Shown here piece after piece: positions 31,241 through 43,712 of a stretch of DNA of 64,000 nt (within the stretch, counting starts at the first letter, position 1; each line of letters begins with the position of its first letter). Below the pieces are notes generated by a model that was not told where the DNA came from, did no database searches, and saw only the letters and a list, made by a program, of their open reading frames with translations. A program made the translations under genes and the position numbers. The DNA is from Amblyomma americanum (taxonomy: Eukaryota; Arthropoda; Arachnida; Ixodida; Ixodidae). The stretch is from NCBI RefSeq assembly GCF_052857255.1, contig NC_135498.1, forward strand, positions 157,775,124 to 157,839,123. Reading direction: 5' to 3'.

Positions 31241-31897
31241 TACCCCTGTCACATGGCATTCCTCGAAGGCCTTTCCAGCAAAGGCACCAATTTTCACCAA
31301 AGGAGCGAAAGCTTAAAGGAGCAGCGATGCAGCTACACGGTGCAGCCCAAAGGTGAAAGTCGTTCAGGCTTATCACCCGCTGCTATACTCGAGGTGGCTG
31401 AAGTGAGTGTTCTAAAATTAAAGTGGTGTATTCTGTTCATTCATTGAGCTTTGACAATTTTTTTATTCTGATTGCTTCCTTAAAAGTACTGCAACAGCTA
31501 CTCTCATCAGCAGGAGCTGGTTTTGTACGTGTATTGCCTTGGCCACCATGGGCACTCGGTGTTGCCGCAACACTTTCACTGTCTTGAAATTTGAACATAA
31601 AACATAAACACCCTTACAAAAACCAAAGCCAGACACACCTTTCGTATTTGAAAAAAATGTTTTCAAACATTATTAGCTTATCTATTTTTTTTATTGCTTT
31701 TACTTTTTGACTTTGGATGATACTGCGATCACAGCTTCTCGAATGCCGCGTCTTCGGGCTCCGAAGGTCTCAGTTGAGCGCCTTCGCCTCCAAGGCTCTT
31801 AGCGACAAAGGCGCAACATTTGTACTGGGTAGCTGCACTCCTTACGCCTTTGGATATGATTCTCAAAGGCCTTTGCGGTGCCCGTGTGACAGGGGTA
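31241..31897. mobile_element. non-autonomous terminal-inverted-repeat element, copy 1
   Basis: The ends are 'TACCCCTGTCACATGGCA' (31241) and 'TGCCCGTGTGACAGGGGTA' (to 31897), reverse complements with two differences. Sub-terminal 'ctcgaaggcctttcc' and 'caaaggcctttgcgg' also face each other. Length is 657 bp with no transposase. A second element with the same ends is at 56841-57776. Flanking bases suggest duplication of TA or a 4-bp site, but I cannot settle it. Confidence 0.75.
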
Positions 31898-31974
31898 TTG
31901 TGTGCACCAGGAGCAGTGAGCGGCGGTGCCCATTAGTGTGGTATGGCTGCTTGAACACCTGTCCCTGGTATCTC

Positions 31975-32965
31975 ACAAACTGAATAAGGAAGGGAAGAGC
32001 CTCAGGGTGCTTGCCGACATTTCGACAAGAGGACTTGTCTTTGTCTGGCAAAGTGTTCATCATTGGTGGGGTTTAAATAAGGTTTTCACTTCGAGGCGAA
32101 AGGCCTGTTGTGTGGGACGAGGGTGCGATATGGGAAGGGCGTTACGATGGGGAGCGTGAACCTTGACCAGGCATGATAGCTGCTAAAGAAGATTAACCGG
32201 TTGACCTGCAAAACTGTGAAAACAAAAAAGCCCAATTCAGTAGAAACGAATCTCGGGGTATGGAGTGTGGATAGTGGGCTTGAATGGCTTTATGTCCAGC
32301 CGCAACAGGTGGCTTGGTATGGCTGGCTGCCTTTTCCTGAAAAACTAGGATAAAGGAATTAAGCAGCATGGCAGAATAAAATACCAGGGGGGGGGGGGCA
32401 AAATAATTTGAAGGGAAAAGAGAAAATGAGGGCAGGTTCAGAGAAAAGGCAAAAAGAAGGGGGAGGAGTATGGCAGCCAAGGTTTCGAGAAGTGATGTCA
32501 GGAGGTGCAGGGCGTAAGGTTAAAGTATAACGATAAAGAAAGCAGGAAAGGAGGGGGAAATTATCGGTTGGGAAACCTCTGACCATGTGCAAGGCCTTTT
32601 CAAATAATTATGCCAATTCCGGAATGTACAGAGCTGGCCACATTTAGTGCAAACATGTGAGCGCATGGCCGCACTCTTTAGAGGTCTACTGTGTGCGGCG
32701 CAGCCACTCATCGCTGCAAAATGGCGCAAGAGGAGATGCACCTGGATGTGGTGCTTCGTGTCATGTTACACTTCGATGTGTGGCAATGTCAGACACAGTA
32801 GCCCAAAGAGCACAGCCATGTGCTCGCGTGTTCGCACTAAGAGTGGACAACCCTGTACTTGATTCTAAGTTTCCTCTGTATATGTTGACCCCAGATGAAA
32901 ACAAGTTGTCTTGTCGAAACGGCAAGCACCCTGAGATTTTTCCTTCCCTTGTTCACTTTTTGAGT
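31975..32965. repeat. asymmetric foldback with two nested pairs of inverted motifs
   Basis: Outer pair: 'ggaagggaagagcctcagggtgcttgcc' at about 31987 and its reverse complement at about 32920-32950, both including a 'tttcgacaaga' word. Inner pair: 'tagtgcaaacatgtgagcgc' (about 32645) and its reverse complement (about 32815-32850). The left arm is longer because of an insertion-like stretch (about 32065-32590) that includes poly-G (32389-32398) and purine-rich runs. No clear coding capacity. The design matches the other foldbacks in this window. Confidence 0.6.
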
Positions 32966-34140
32966 GTCAAGAAACCATCTGCCTACTCTCTCTGTACCAT
33001 GCACTCCACATCTTGTACGGTTATCTTTGTATATATACACCAGTGATAAATCATGAAGGAAATCAAGGGATTTGTATTTGTATTGCTTAACACTTACTTT
33101 AAAGCTATATCATGAGGGTATAGTTGAAAATGTGCTACGGGGGCTTGGTTGTGTGTCGTGACTGGTTTCTCTTTATCAGGGCTACTTGACAGCCACCATG
33201 AAACGCAGGCTTTTGAAAAGTCGTTCCTCAAATAAAAGAGCGTTTCCACTGTTACAATGGAAATGTTATTTGCTAAAAACTTCAATCATTGCAGTTCAGG
33301 GATTGATATTTTTCAAATAACTAACCTGAAGTTCAAAACCTGCAGAAGGAACTATGTAACTTCTTTCCTGCCTTAAAAACCCAGTACTTATTTGCCAGTT
33401 TCAGCAAGCAGAGGTCTGTTTCATGGCACATACTTTCCACTACCTTGCATGAAAATTGTGCAGTACAGGCCCACCATAAAACTAGGGGCATAGTATACTG
33501 CTTGTACGCAACTACTTTGGCATTAGAGCATGCATAGCATGGTCTTAAAGTTATTCTTTTTATTTGCAACTGGTTCATAAAAGGCCTATTCTGGCAAAAG
33601 GCATTTAGCAAATTTATCTTCCTTTGAATGCTTCTAAGGATAACTTTAGTTCATTCAGGAAAATATATATTGACAATATCTCTTAAAGGCATTATTGTCC
33701 ATATTAGCTCTTGTTACCTCACAGTATTTAGTTTTGTGCCTCCAGCATCACTGACTTGCATCATATGTTAAATAGAGTAGTAAAAAGCTCGCTGTTAGGT
33801 TAAACCACAACTCATGATGGGGCTGTGCACTTTTTGTTGTGTTACATGAAATATACTTATGTATGAAGCAATTTCTTTCAGCTGCACCTCACATGATTCA
33901 AATTCCACCAGAAGAAAGGCTGCAACACAACATTGCTCACTTTCTGTTGCTTTCCCAGCACATAACATGCCATAACAGCACATAGCAGGTAAGATGTGAA
34001 CAAAAACAGTGCATGTATATGTTCCACACATGCATTTTGTGTACTACCAACACTATGATATGATTAACTATGTCATGTCAGAGAGAGCACACAAATCATT
34101 TTTTGTATATATTGCAGCATGGTTACTTCAAGTTTTAAAC
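32966..34140. other. no recognisable feature
   Basis: AT-rich sequence. Open stretches are short and unassigned. Confidence 0.4.
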
Positions 34141-34149
34141 TGGCCATTG

Positions 34150-34262
34150 AAACGACCCATTATATCACCGCTGGTTACCCGGTGGCACTGGGGATCGAAC
34201 TCCGCACCTCCCGCTTGCGAGGCAGTTGCTCGGACCACTAGGCCACTCCTGCGGTCCCCCCA
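34150..34262 (-). mobile_element. tRNA-derived SINE head
   Basis: Minus strand carries an A-box-like 'TGGCCTAGTGGTCCGAGC' and a B-box 'GAGTTCGATCCC', then 'CAGTGCCACCGGGTAACCAG'. It is the same head as the plus-strand SINEs at 44729, 61890 and 63270. The acceptor and anticodon stems do not pair well, so it is not a functional tRNA gene. Confidence 0.75.
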
Positions 34263-37135
34263 CTGATGTTGCTTACACCAGGTGCTGTTAAAGCCCCGGT
34301 ATGTATGTTAAATGCATTTTAGAAAGCCATTCACTTCCAAAGTACCATTTCATCTTTATAGCAAAACCACAGTTCGCCTAGCTAGACAAACCTGCTGCAT
34401 ACAAGGCAGCAGAAGGGTTGCACGTACATGCTTCGTTAGAAAAACATAAAAATCAAGCAGAGCCTACCCTTCATGGTGCATTATACCCTGATTTTGAGCA
34501 ATGATCAAGATAGGCAGATGGTCATTTCATTGAACACTTGCATGATACATTCGTAGAATCGAGAAGGCAAGTACTATTGTAAAATCTTCAAACAGTGTTT
34601 ATTCTCAGAGAAAACATCATGAAAAAAGTGTTTGATTAGTTATGGTGCACCTTGTATGGGGAAAGGGGCTCCCACTTTGTGAAAGGCTTAATGGAATAAC
34701 GACAGCGTTTAGACTAGTTGGGTTACCATGTTTAGATAGTGGATGTGCTCAAAAAGACACTGGAAGTAAGCGCACTGTGTGGAAATCTCTTTCTGTATCC
34801 TTCTCTTTTTGAGCGCTTTCACGATCTAAACTTAATTTTGCAAGAGAGCAAGGGAAATAAATATTTAAATTCTGATAATTAAGGATAAAAGATCAAGTTT
34901 CATTGTGTTGCTTAAAGTGTACATTGTATCGCTATTGCTGTATTGCAGCACTTCTGTCGTGGCCTTGCATTGCAGCCTCTTGACTTTTGTTTATATAATA
35001 GGCAGTCCTTTTTTTCATTCGATTGCAACACTTTAGGAGCTACTACAGAGTTGCGTGGCAGCGAACTCTCAGATTAACGGTTTCCATTATTACACCAGCA
35101 TAACTTGCTAAGTGTTTCACGGCAGTTTGTTACTAGAACAGCCTCTTGAAAGTATTCAGCCTGGTGGTCATTGAGGGTTACTGTTCACATATCAAAATGC
35201 CGGATCAGCTGTATACTCTTTACAGCTACCAGAACTATGGTACATTTCATGACATGCTGGCTGAAGAGTGCTGGAGCACCAGACTGGGGATTTGGATGAA
35301 ACAATTTTCAAATGTGTGCTCGGTATCACGCTGTTTTGTTCCAGCTGTGGAGAGGTTTTCTTTTCATATTTGTTCTGTCAAACATTTAAATTTTGGACAA
35401 TATGTTGTTGCCTTTATCTTGTGTTCTCTTTGTTGTTGAGGTTTAGTATTTTTGGCACAAGCACTCCACTCTATTACTTTTCAGTATAATTTAAAATTTG
35501 TAGGGCACGTCATGAAGAATAAAACTTCTACTTGAATAATCTGCATGTGTTTATGTTCTCATTGTTGATATAAAAACTTAGTTGAGACAGCTTGTATTTT
35601 AGCTCTGGCTAGAATTTTTAGGAGAGCCTCAGTAACATAATCACATGACCAACACAAACTCCGTTTTATTGTTTGTGCAATGAAAAAGTTTTAAAATAGT
35701 TATTAAGAACTGTCAGTGTAGGACTGGCCTAAAATGTTTTGTGCTCTATGTAGCTCTTCTCTGAGGCAGGATTAATTCATCTGCACCTGTGGCCTGATAC
35801 CGCCAAGATACCAATTCTTGGGTGAACTTATGATCTTTTTTCACTGAGCAAACTTGCATCATCTTGAAGCATGGAACTTGAGCTGATTCTTAACAGCTCT
35901 AGTGTAGCGAATTTCATTATCCTCATTGCTTAGTTTACATTCACCTCAGGACAATGGCCTTTTCCAGTTTAATTATCTGTGTCTTGCACCAGCTACATGC
36001 CACACTATCAGAAATCACCTAATCTTATCTAGTGAGCTTATAATCAGCTATCTCCTGCTATATTTTCCTTAGGGTGAAATTCATTTTGTTGCGATACAAT
36101 GCACAAGCTGTTTCCTGGCATGGTGCTCAGCTTATCTGGAATGAAATGCTTGGGAAATGGGTCTCTGATTTCACCTTGAGTAGACGAAATTAACTTGTGC
36201 TAAGGCACTCTTTGGCCACAGATGCCCTTGTGCCATTAAAATCCATCAAATTCATTCTGTTGCCCTAAGGTACCATTGGTGATTCATTCTCTGCATTGTA
36301 TGCCCTGGCCAGATCCATTTTCTTCTTTTAATTTCTGCCAGAATATTAACAACTTCCTTGTTCATCCCTGTTATGGTTTCACTCAATCAGTTGTTCTAAT
36401 AATCATTATAATCACTTTATTGAAAACATATTTTGGGCTAAATGGCATCAAGTTTGCCACTCTGCACAATGATATATATGTTTGGTCTTGTATGTCTTTA
36501 CTTGTGTGGTAATGTTTATTTGGTGCTCACTGTCTAAACAACCTTATTTGCCTATGATATCCTAAGCCCTTCTATACCTATTTTCCTTCCCCCTGGCTCT
36601 TTCTCTTTTCAGTCATTCCTCCTCTTTCCTTTACACCGGCTATTGGTCACAAGGCTGCTGTGGGAACGAAAGTCAGCACTGGGCCCTTTTTGGTTCATGG
36701 AACCTGCACTGCTACTATTAACACTAATAGTACGTAATCAAACTTTTTTTGATACTGCATTTATTGTTATTTATGAAGTAGTTGGCTAAGGCAATGGTAG
36801 CAGTGTTGAATATTGCAATATATTATGCATATATCTCACTTGCAATATATCAGTGTGTTCACTATTACACTACCCTCTATTTCTTTCAGTTCAGTTATTT
36901 GGCTATAGATATATTGTGCTGCTTTCCTAGTTTAGTCCACTCAAACTAAAACTTTGCTCTTTGTGTCACAGGTAGAATCTACAATGATTGCTGCTCTGTG
37001 TCTTGTAAGCAGGAGGCAGTGTTCAATGGAGCCATGAACTTTCCTTGGAATTGAAAAGCCTTTGCCGTATTATGCGCTGAACCACAAGTGTGAAGAGGAA
37101 AATGTCATGCCTTGGATTTCTGCAGAGGTGAGCCA
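34263..37135. other. unassigned, with one SINE-tail-like segment
   Basis: No gene was recognised. At about 36205-36262 'ctctttggccacagatgccc' followed by 'cattaaaa' matches the tail of the tick SINE also seen at 62530-62580. A 'gaataaaac' polyadenylation-type signal occurs at 35518, without an identified gene. Confidence 0.4.
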
Positions 37136-38345
37136 TTGCGGTGAATCCACCAGCGCGAAGACAGGGATGAGAAAGGAGACAAGACAGGTGCTGACTCGCG
37201 ACTAAAGTTTATTGGCGTGAACAGGGAATATATAAAAAGCCAAGCAATACCATAAACCATGTAGTTACAGATAAGCATGCAGGACAAGATGAGTCAAAAA
37301 TCGCCCTCAACATTTCCCTGATCGAGGTAGTCCAACTCATTGTGTGTTAACACGATAGACAAAACACACATTCTTCACGGAGTCATAAGATGTGTCTAGC
37401 CTCGATAATCTCCCATTTAATCTCTCTGAATTTACTGCCAAAATGCGTGTTGCCAAAAGAAAAGGGTAGCAGACTTCACATCCCGTGCAGTGTACAGCAG
37501 AGTTACCCCAACCACCTAGCCAAGCCGCTACCCTCTTGTGTTCCTGTAGTCTTACATTCATACACCTTCCAGTTGCACCTACGTAAACCAGACTACAAGA
37601 TAATAATATTTGATACCACATTCATTTTACAAGGTACATATACATTTCACTCTACACGTGTACTTTTCTCGAGCCACATGCACAGAATTATTCTTAAAAT
37701 TTTACATGCTTTAGACAACGTATTAGGGGCCGAGAAAGCCACTTTTACATCATACCTTCTGGCCACATTTTTCAAATTGTGCGAGAATTTATGTACATAC
37801 GGTAACACAACGGGTCTTTTGGCATCTCGCTGGCTGGCCCCAGCCTGATTGTGCTGGTCACCGCAAAACTGTCTCAGCTTCTTTAACAATTTATCATATG
37901 CTCTTGCAGTAACAAGGTTTGGAAATCCTGCGTTCGTTAACTTTAAAATCTGTCCTTGGAAACTAGTCGTCATGCTGTGAAAGCATAATTTCATCAATTC
38001 TGAGCCCGCGCTAGAAAGTGCAATGCTATCTTTCACTAGCTTGGAATGGTCGACATGTAGCCAGGTAGCAGCTTAACACTCGCCAGCACACATGAATTGT
38101 GCTGAACATCAAGGTAAAGTCCAGAAACCACAGCTCTTTTTCTTGGGACATTTGCTCCAAGGTAAACCTGAGATAAAGGCCTTGCTCCTTAAACAACTTG
38201 AGAAGATGTACAGGTCCCGAACTATCACAACCTTTATAAAAGACCAGAAAATCATCGACATAGCAAAAGATTTTTCCCCCCAGCCCATGCACATTCTGGA
38301 CAATTATTCTATCCACCCTACTCAAGAAAATATTGCTTAGCACAA
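37136..38345 (-). mobile_element. Penelope-like element, minus copy (RT and GIY-YIG)
   Basis: Reading leftwards, the RT part (38343-38026) has 'FLSRVDRIIVQNVHGLGG' and the catalytic block 'CYVDDFLVFYKG'. The RT thumb/linker (38036-37647) has 'AYDKLLKKLRQFCGDQH' and 'RRYDVKVAFSAPNTLSKACK'. The GIY-YIG-type endonuclease (37621-37337) has 'LVYVGATGRCMNVRLQEHKR' and a C-terminal 'SRLDTSYDSVKN'. The RT-then-GIY-YIG order is diagnostic of Penelope-like elements. The three frames differ, so it is a pseudogene. The left terminus (37136-37220) resembles the inverted end of the plus copy (about 40335-40412). Confidence 0.9.
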
Positions 38346-38349
38346 GGTC

Positions 38350-40412
38350 AACCTTTGAACCACTACATATTCGAGACTTTAGAACACATACCGCACTGCG
38401 CTACTCTACAAACATGCTCTTCAAATAAATGCTATTCAATAACATGCTCTTCAGATAACTTTCAGAAAAGGATTCATGCAAAATTATCTCTGGTTATTTG
38501 CAAAAGCATCTGTCTACTTCGCATCTTGAAGATCCATTTCTTGTACTCAATTCGCAGTGTGGTTGAGTATCTTAAGAATGACAATCCAGCGGATTGTCTT
38601 GTGATTAGTGTCGATGTAGGACTATTTTATTCTATCCCGTATGAAGGTCTTGTGAAAAGCTTATGAATGTGTATATCGGAGCACAACGATGAGCTCGTGT
38701 TTAGGAACGGGTGTGTAACATAAGTCTTTTTAACATAAGTCTTTTTTTGGCACTTGCCTCCTTTTATTTGAAGTGAAGAGCATGTTTGTGGAGTATGGCA
38801 GTGCGGCATATGTTCAAAAGTCTGCTAAATGTATCGATTCGAAGGTTGCCCCTGTGCTAAGCAATATTCTCTTAAGCAGGGTGGAAGGAATGATTGCCAA
38901 GAAATTGCATGGGCTGTGGGAAATCTTTCGCTACATCTATGATTTCTGGTCTTTTACAAAGGTTGTGACAGTGTGGGACCTGTACATATTGTGAACTTGT
39001 TTAAGGAGCAAGGCCTTTGTCTTAAGTTTACCTTGGAGAAAATGTCCCAACAAAAAGAGCTGCGGTTTCTGAACCTTACCTTGATGTTCTGCACACGCCA
39101 TGTGTGCTAGCGATATTCACCCAGGAGTGTTAAGCAGCAACTTGACTGTTGGTCGAACGATTCTAAGCTAGTGAAAGATAGCATTGCGTCGTCAAGTCTA
39201 GGCTCGGTATTGGTGAAGCCATGCTTTTACAGCGTGACAACTGGTTTCCAAGAGAAGATTTTAAGGCTAATGAAAGCATGATTTCCCAACCATGCTATTG
39301 CAGAAGCGTGCGATAAATTGTTAAAGCTGAGCATATAAGATTGGGCAAGTTGGTCCGACATGCTAAAGATAAGAATGGCGCAGCATCAAGTAACGAGGAC
39401 AACAGGAGAGCACACCCACGCACAAGTGCCATCCTTGGAGCGGATGCAGAATCTAAGAGCGTGTACTTGACATTCAGCGTTGGCAGCCAAGGATCGGGCT
39501 CGTTTAATCTTTAGCGTTCAAATCCGTGTTTCCTCGTTTCCTTGACTGTCAACGCTGAATGTCAAGCACGCGCTCTTGGATTTTGTATCTGCTCCAGGGT
39601 TGGCACTTGTGCGTGGGTGTGCTGTCCTGCTTTCCTCGTTACTTGATGCTGTGCCATTCTTCCCTTTAGCATGTTAAAAGCTGAAACCCCTTCGCAGGGA
39701 CTGGCATGATCAGGCTTGGGCCAGCCAGTGAGATGCCAAAAGACTGATTGTGTTACTGTACATACATAGATTGTTGCAAAATTTGAAAACTGTGGCCAGA
39801 AGGTATGACGTAAAATGGTGTGTTCGGCCCCTAATAAGTTGTCTACAATCTGTAAAATTGTTAATAATTTTGTGAATTTCGTTAGGGAAAAGCACATGTG
39901 TCGAGTGAAACGTGGCAACATATATGTGCCTTGCAACCATTGCATGCATTGCATACCATTATCATGTGGTTGGGTTTATGTTGGTGAAACTGGAATGTGT
40001 ATCAATGTAAGACTACAGGAGCATGAGAGGTATTTGGATATTGGTAGGGGTTGTAACTTATCTGCATATTACAAGGGATGTGAAGGCTGCTAGCCATTCC
40101 TTTCGGCAACACGCATTTTGGCACTACGTTCACAGCAGATTAACCAGAAAATTATCGAGGCTAGACACATCTTATGACTCGGTGACGAATGTGTGAGTGT
40201 GCTGCCCATAGCGTTAACATGCAGCGGGTTGGACTGTCTATATGAGAGGAATGTTAAGGGCAATCTTTTACTTATGTTGTGATGTAGCTTATGTGTAATT
40301 GTGTAGTTTGTGGCGTGTGGCTTTTCTGTATACTCTCTGTTCACTTCAATAAACTTCAGTTGCGAGTCAGTGCCTGTTTTGTTTCTTTTCTCGTCCCTGT
40401 CTCGTGCTTATA
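38350..40412 (+). mobile_element. Penelope-like element, plus copy, head to head with the minus copy
   Basis: RT palm A reads 'DCLVISVDVGLFYSIPYEG' (about 38597-38650). Motif B reads 'SKVAPVLSNILLSRVEG' (about 38840-38890). The catalytic block is degenerate, 'FRYIYDFWSF', where YVDD is expected, so a catalytic Asp is lost. The GIY-YIG part (39815-40093) has 'GWVYVGETGMCINVRLQEHE'. Between RT and endonuclease a foldback (39357-39675) has inserted. The 3' end 'aataaacttcagttgcgagt' (about 40349) corresponds to the foldback arms at 13673-14126. Confidence 0.88.
39357..39675. repeat. foldback inserted in the plus Penelope-like copy
   Basis: Left arm (about 39358-39475, 'atgctaaagataagaatggc...ttgacattcagcgttggcag') and right arm (about 39553-39675, ending 'ttcttccctttagcatg') are reverse complements with scattered differences, separated by about 80 bp. 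It interrupts the Penelope coding sequence between the 'KLLK' region and 'GQPV'-like sequence. 'ttaaagctga' (39322) and 'ttaaaagctga' (39674) lie on either side. Confidence 0.75.
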
Positions 40413-43371
40413 GATTCAAGTACTTGTAGAGTAGATTCACTGAATTGTGTACTTGCAGAGGCTTGTGAAATAATGAGAGGAATTTTCTTTCCTTTATGCG
40501 GAATGGAAGGTTGAAATTTTTTTACTTAAATGTTTGCAGCATTAAATTCCATTCGCAAAGGTAAAACCCACTTTATTGTACATTTTGTGTGCAATGGTGC
40601 CGGTGGCTGCATGCAACTGAAAACATTCGTCCAGGTTATCTAGCTAGCGTCCTTCTTCCTTGTGCCACATTTTGTGAAATAATATTTTGTCAGATTTATT
40701 TCAATCAGAATTTCTAAGAACAAATTGGTGATCACATAATGGTGATCACATATGACATAATTCAAAGCGTGATCATTGGTATTTTTTAGTCTGGGGCAGT
40801 ACAATGAGAAGTACATAGTATATAGTAAAATTAAATATGACCAGTCTAACATAAACAAAACTACTTTTTTTGAAGGAAAATTTTGCTACCGAAGTGCTGG
40901 AGTGACATGGCATTATGAAGACGTGGACAGTGTGCTGTATTCATGATGGCACGAGAACTTGTGTACACTGCTTCAGGTAACTGGTGAGTACCTTGGTGCT
41001 GTGCTTCTGCTAATGTAGCCAAATTATGTTTTTAATCTAAGAGTGTATCTGAAAACTTAAGCAAAAATTGAGTAGTATTTAGATATTCTTGCACCAGATA
41101 CCACTGTGAGTATTAGTTATTAATGATGTGTCTCACATGTACCCTTGTCTGCTGAATATAGTAAGCATGGCTTTCGAGCTGAGTGCCTCCGACGTATGAA
41201 AAAAAAAAGGCCACTGGGCTGCTCCACGACGCGTGGAGCAGCCCAGTGTAGCACTTTCAGGCTTCATGGAGTGGAGAATGAAGGCAGTAAATAATTTAAG
41301 AGTAGAAAACAGCACAAACCACAGGACCAGGAAACTGACAGAACACACCGACCCTGATGACACTCTTTGCATGAAGAGTGTTATAAAGTTGCCTGTCATG
41401 TAGTGCGAGATGGAGGTCGCACAGGACGGGTGTTAAATATGAGTTGATGCAGACACCTGTCATTACGTAGTACTTACAGTAGAACTCGAGCAAGAAGCAA
41501 AGGTAACAGCTGAGCATGGCCTTTCCTCTGCAAGCAATCTGGAATTGCACTTAGAAATCTTTTATGCTTTCTCTTGACATATACATCATTGCTGCATGTG
41601 GCGAGGAAAAGTACATACCCTTGATGTCAAGTGACAGTGAACTCACAGGGCTGGTAACAGCTCACTGAGGTGTTGTGATATATCTACAGGGCACCTCATG
41701 AGAACAAAGAGCCCTTGAAGGAATTCTCTCAAAGTTTGTTGCCACATGAACCTCTTCGTAATCAATGACTCTAAAAGGCAAGCCTTCCTTTAGTGTCACA
41801 AAAAAGGCCTAGGACATGAGCCTTTTGCTTCTCCATTAGTGCCAAAATGTTTGCTAGCGAGATCTTTCGCAGATATATAATTATTTCACAAAATGTCAAG
41901 GAGACTGAAGCTGCACCAAGCAGTACCAGTAAAAAACTTATCACAGCTGTTCAAAAAGCAGAAAGACTCATGCCTTCATCCTTCTTTTGCATCAGACACA
42001 TGAGGACACTTCGTCTTTCTGGGTCATCATTTTGAAAAGGTTCACATGGCAACGGCCTTTGGTTAAATTTCTGTTAAGAGCCCTTTTTTGAAACTTGAGC
42101 ATCCGTTCCTTGTGAGGCACACTGAAGAGATATTGGAATGCCTTAGTGAGCTGCTTCCGGTACGTGTGACTGCATTTTAACTGACATCAGATATTAGTAC
42201 ATTTTCTTGCACATGCTGAGATAATGGAAGCTATGAGTGAAAACATGCGGTTTTGGGGAAGTGTGCTTCCTGGGGCCGTATTCCAAGTTTGTGTCATAAT
42301 AAAAAGCGTCATAATCTGCCGCAACGGGCATGCCCGGGAACTGGATATAAACTGTGTGCGGGACTTTCGCTTCGTCTTGTCTTGCCTATAACAAATTGGA
42401 TGGACGATAAATTCGGCAAGCGTCTCCCACCTTTTTCAGATGTTACCAATGTTCCTTGCTCGCTAAGTTGTGCATTTAGTACTATGTACAGAAAGGCACC
42501 TGCATTGAATTGCATCTGGCCCCCATCCTGAGCTACTTTCTATTTGCACAAAATGATAAGCAACTGTAAAGACTTTCATGCGCACAGTGCCGCCCGGGAA
42601 AGCGCATTTTGTCTGCTTCTTTCTGGACCTGTGGTTTTTACTGTTTACTGTTACGAGAAATGAATTTTCGGCAATAAATTATAACGGGTTGGTTCTCGGT
42701 GAATGGCTTTTGAAAGCTTCTAGGAAAGCCGATTGTTTAATAGCGGATGGTTGAAATGTATTTGTGAAATTTATATTTGGTGTTGTGTGACCACTAAATG
42801 AGGATTTTTTTATGCTTTTCAGATGGATCCGACAGCAATGTGCAGATGTACAATGTGTGTAGTTTGCCATGAAAATAAAATGTATGTACTTGTACTCACC
42901 CAAACACTTACCACTCTTTCATTCTAAGCTGCATTCTTTGTACGTATGCACTACATAATATGCGTAAAGGAAAGCCTTGTACATAATACTTATTTCTTCG
43001 GCACCTGGACGGCTATATCTGCAGTGAACATTGCGGGCAGAAGCTATACGAAGACGCTTCATGTACTACAGAAAGTACATAATTACAATACAGATAATTT
43101 CCGTTCTAGATGAAATGACTTCCGAGTGAACGGAGGACGTATACATACACATTGCGGAAACTTCAATAAGAACAAAACATAAGCATTCGTTGTGAAAAAA
43201 CGATTTCGGGCTCGTGCATAGCATGGCGTAACTTTCCGTTACCAAGAATGTGGCAGTCGTCAAACGGAGTCTCTGTTTCTGACATTTAGTCCGTACCTCA
43301 TGTTGCGGAAAACCCTCCGGCAACGCATTACCAGCGGGTTTCTCTGTACTGCGGAGCAATTTTTTTTACAG
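40413..43371. other. unassigned sequence with one perfect short hairpin
   Basis: No coding or TE motif was recognised. A perfect 17-bp stem hairpin at 41212-41248 is listed separately. GC content rises from about 43200. Confidence 0.4.
41212..41248. repeat. perfect inverted repeat, 17-bp stem, 3-nt loop
   Basis: 'cactgggctgctccacg' is followed by 'acg' and then the exact reverse complement. It is preceded by an A9-like run (41200-41208). It could form a cruciform or RNA hairpin. It is too short for a typical miRNA precursor. Confidence 0.8.
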
Positions 43372-43712
43372 TGTGAAGACACCATTCCCCTGCCCAGGAC
43401 CGTCGGCTCTTGGCGACCTGTGGCCTGGAAGCTTCAAGACCAGGAATCATTAAGCCATCTCATTCACCCTGGCGGCCAGCGCTTCACCCCTTTCTCGTTC
43501 CTGTCCAACCATCCTCTTAAGCCCGAAAACACTTCGCGCGCCTTTTTGTCACCGATCGGACAATAGCTCGGTGGCCCCGGGTAGTATGACGAAGAACACG
43601 ACGAACTCTGCAGTGGCGCGGGCAGGAGCGCTCGCGCTAGGCCGGCTGCCATTAAATCATCTCATTGTCAACGATCATCGTGTCACTTTCTTCGGCTGGC
43701 CTCCACTTGACA
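43372..43712 (+). repeat. solo LTR related to the Gypsy D LTR
   Basis: It starts 'TGTGAAGACACCATTCC' and ends '..ctccacttgaca'. Its right part shares 'ggcgcgggcaggagcgctcg', 'gccattaaatcatctcattg' and 'cgatcatcgtgtcactttct' with 25795-25865. The left part is more diverged. No internal region is attached on either side. Confidence 0.65.

Noticed and set aside
34150..34262. tRNA-Ala gene on the minus strand
   Set aside because: A and B boxes are present but the acceptor and anticodon stems do not pair; SINE head.
35146..35540. host gene 3' end with polyadenylation signal
   Set aside because: The open stretch lacks any recognised domain and a single AATAAA in AT-rich DNA is weak evidence.
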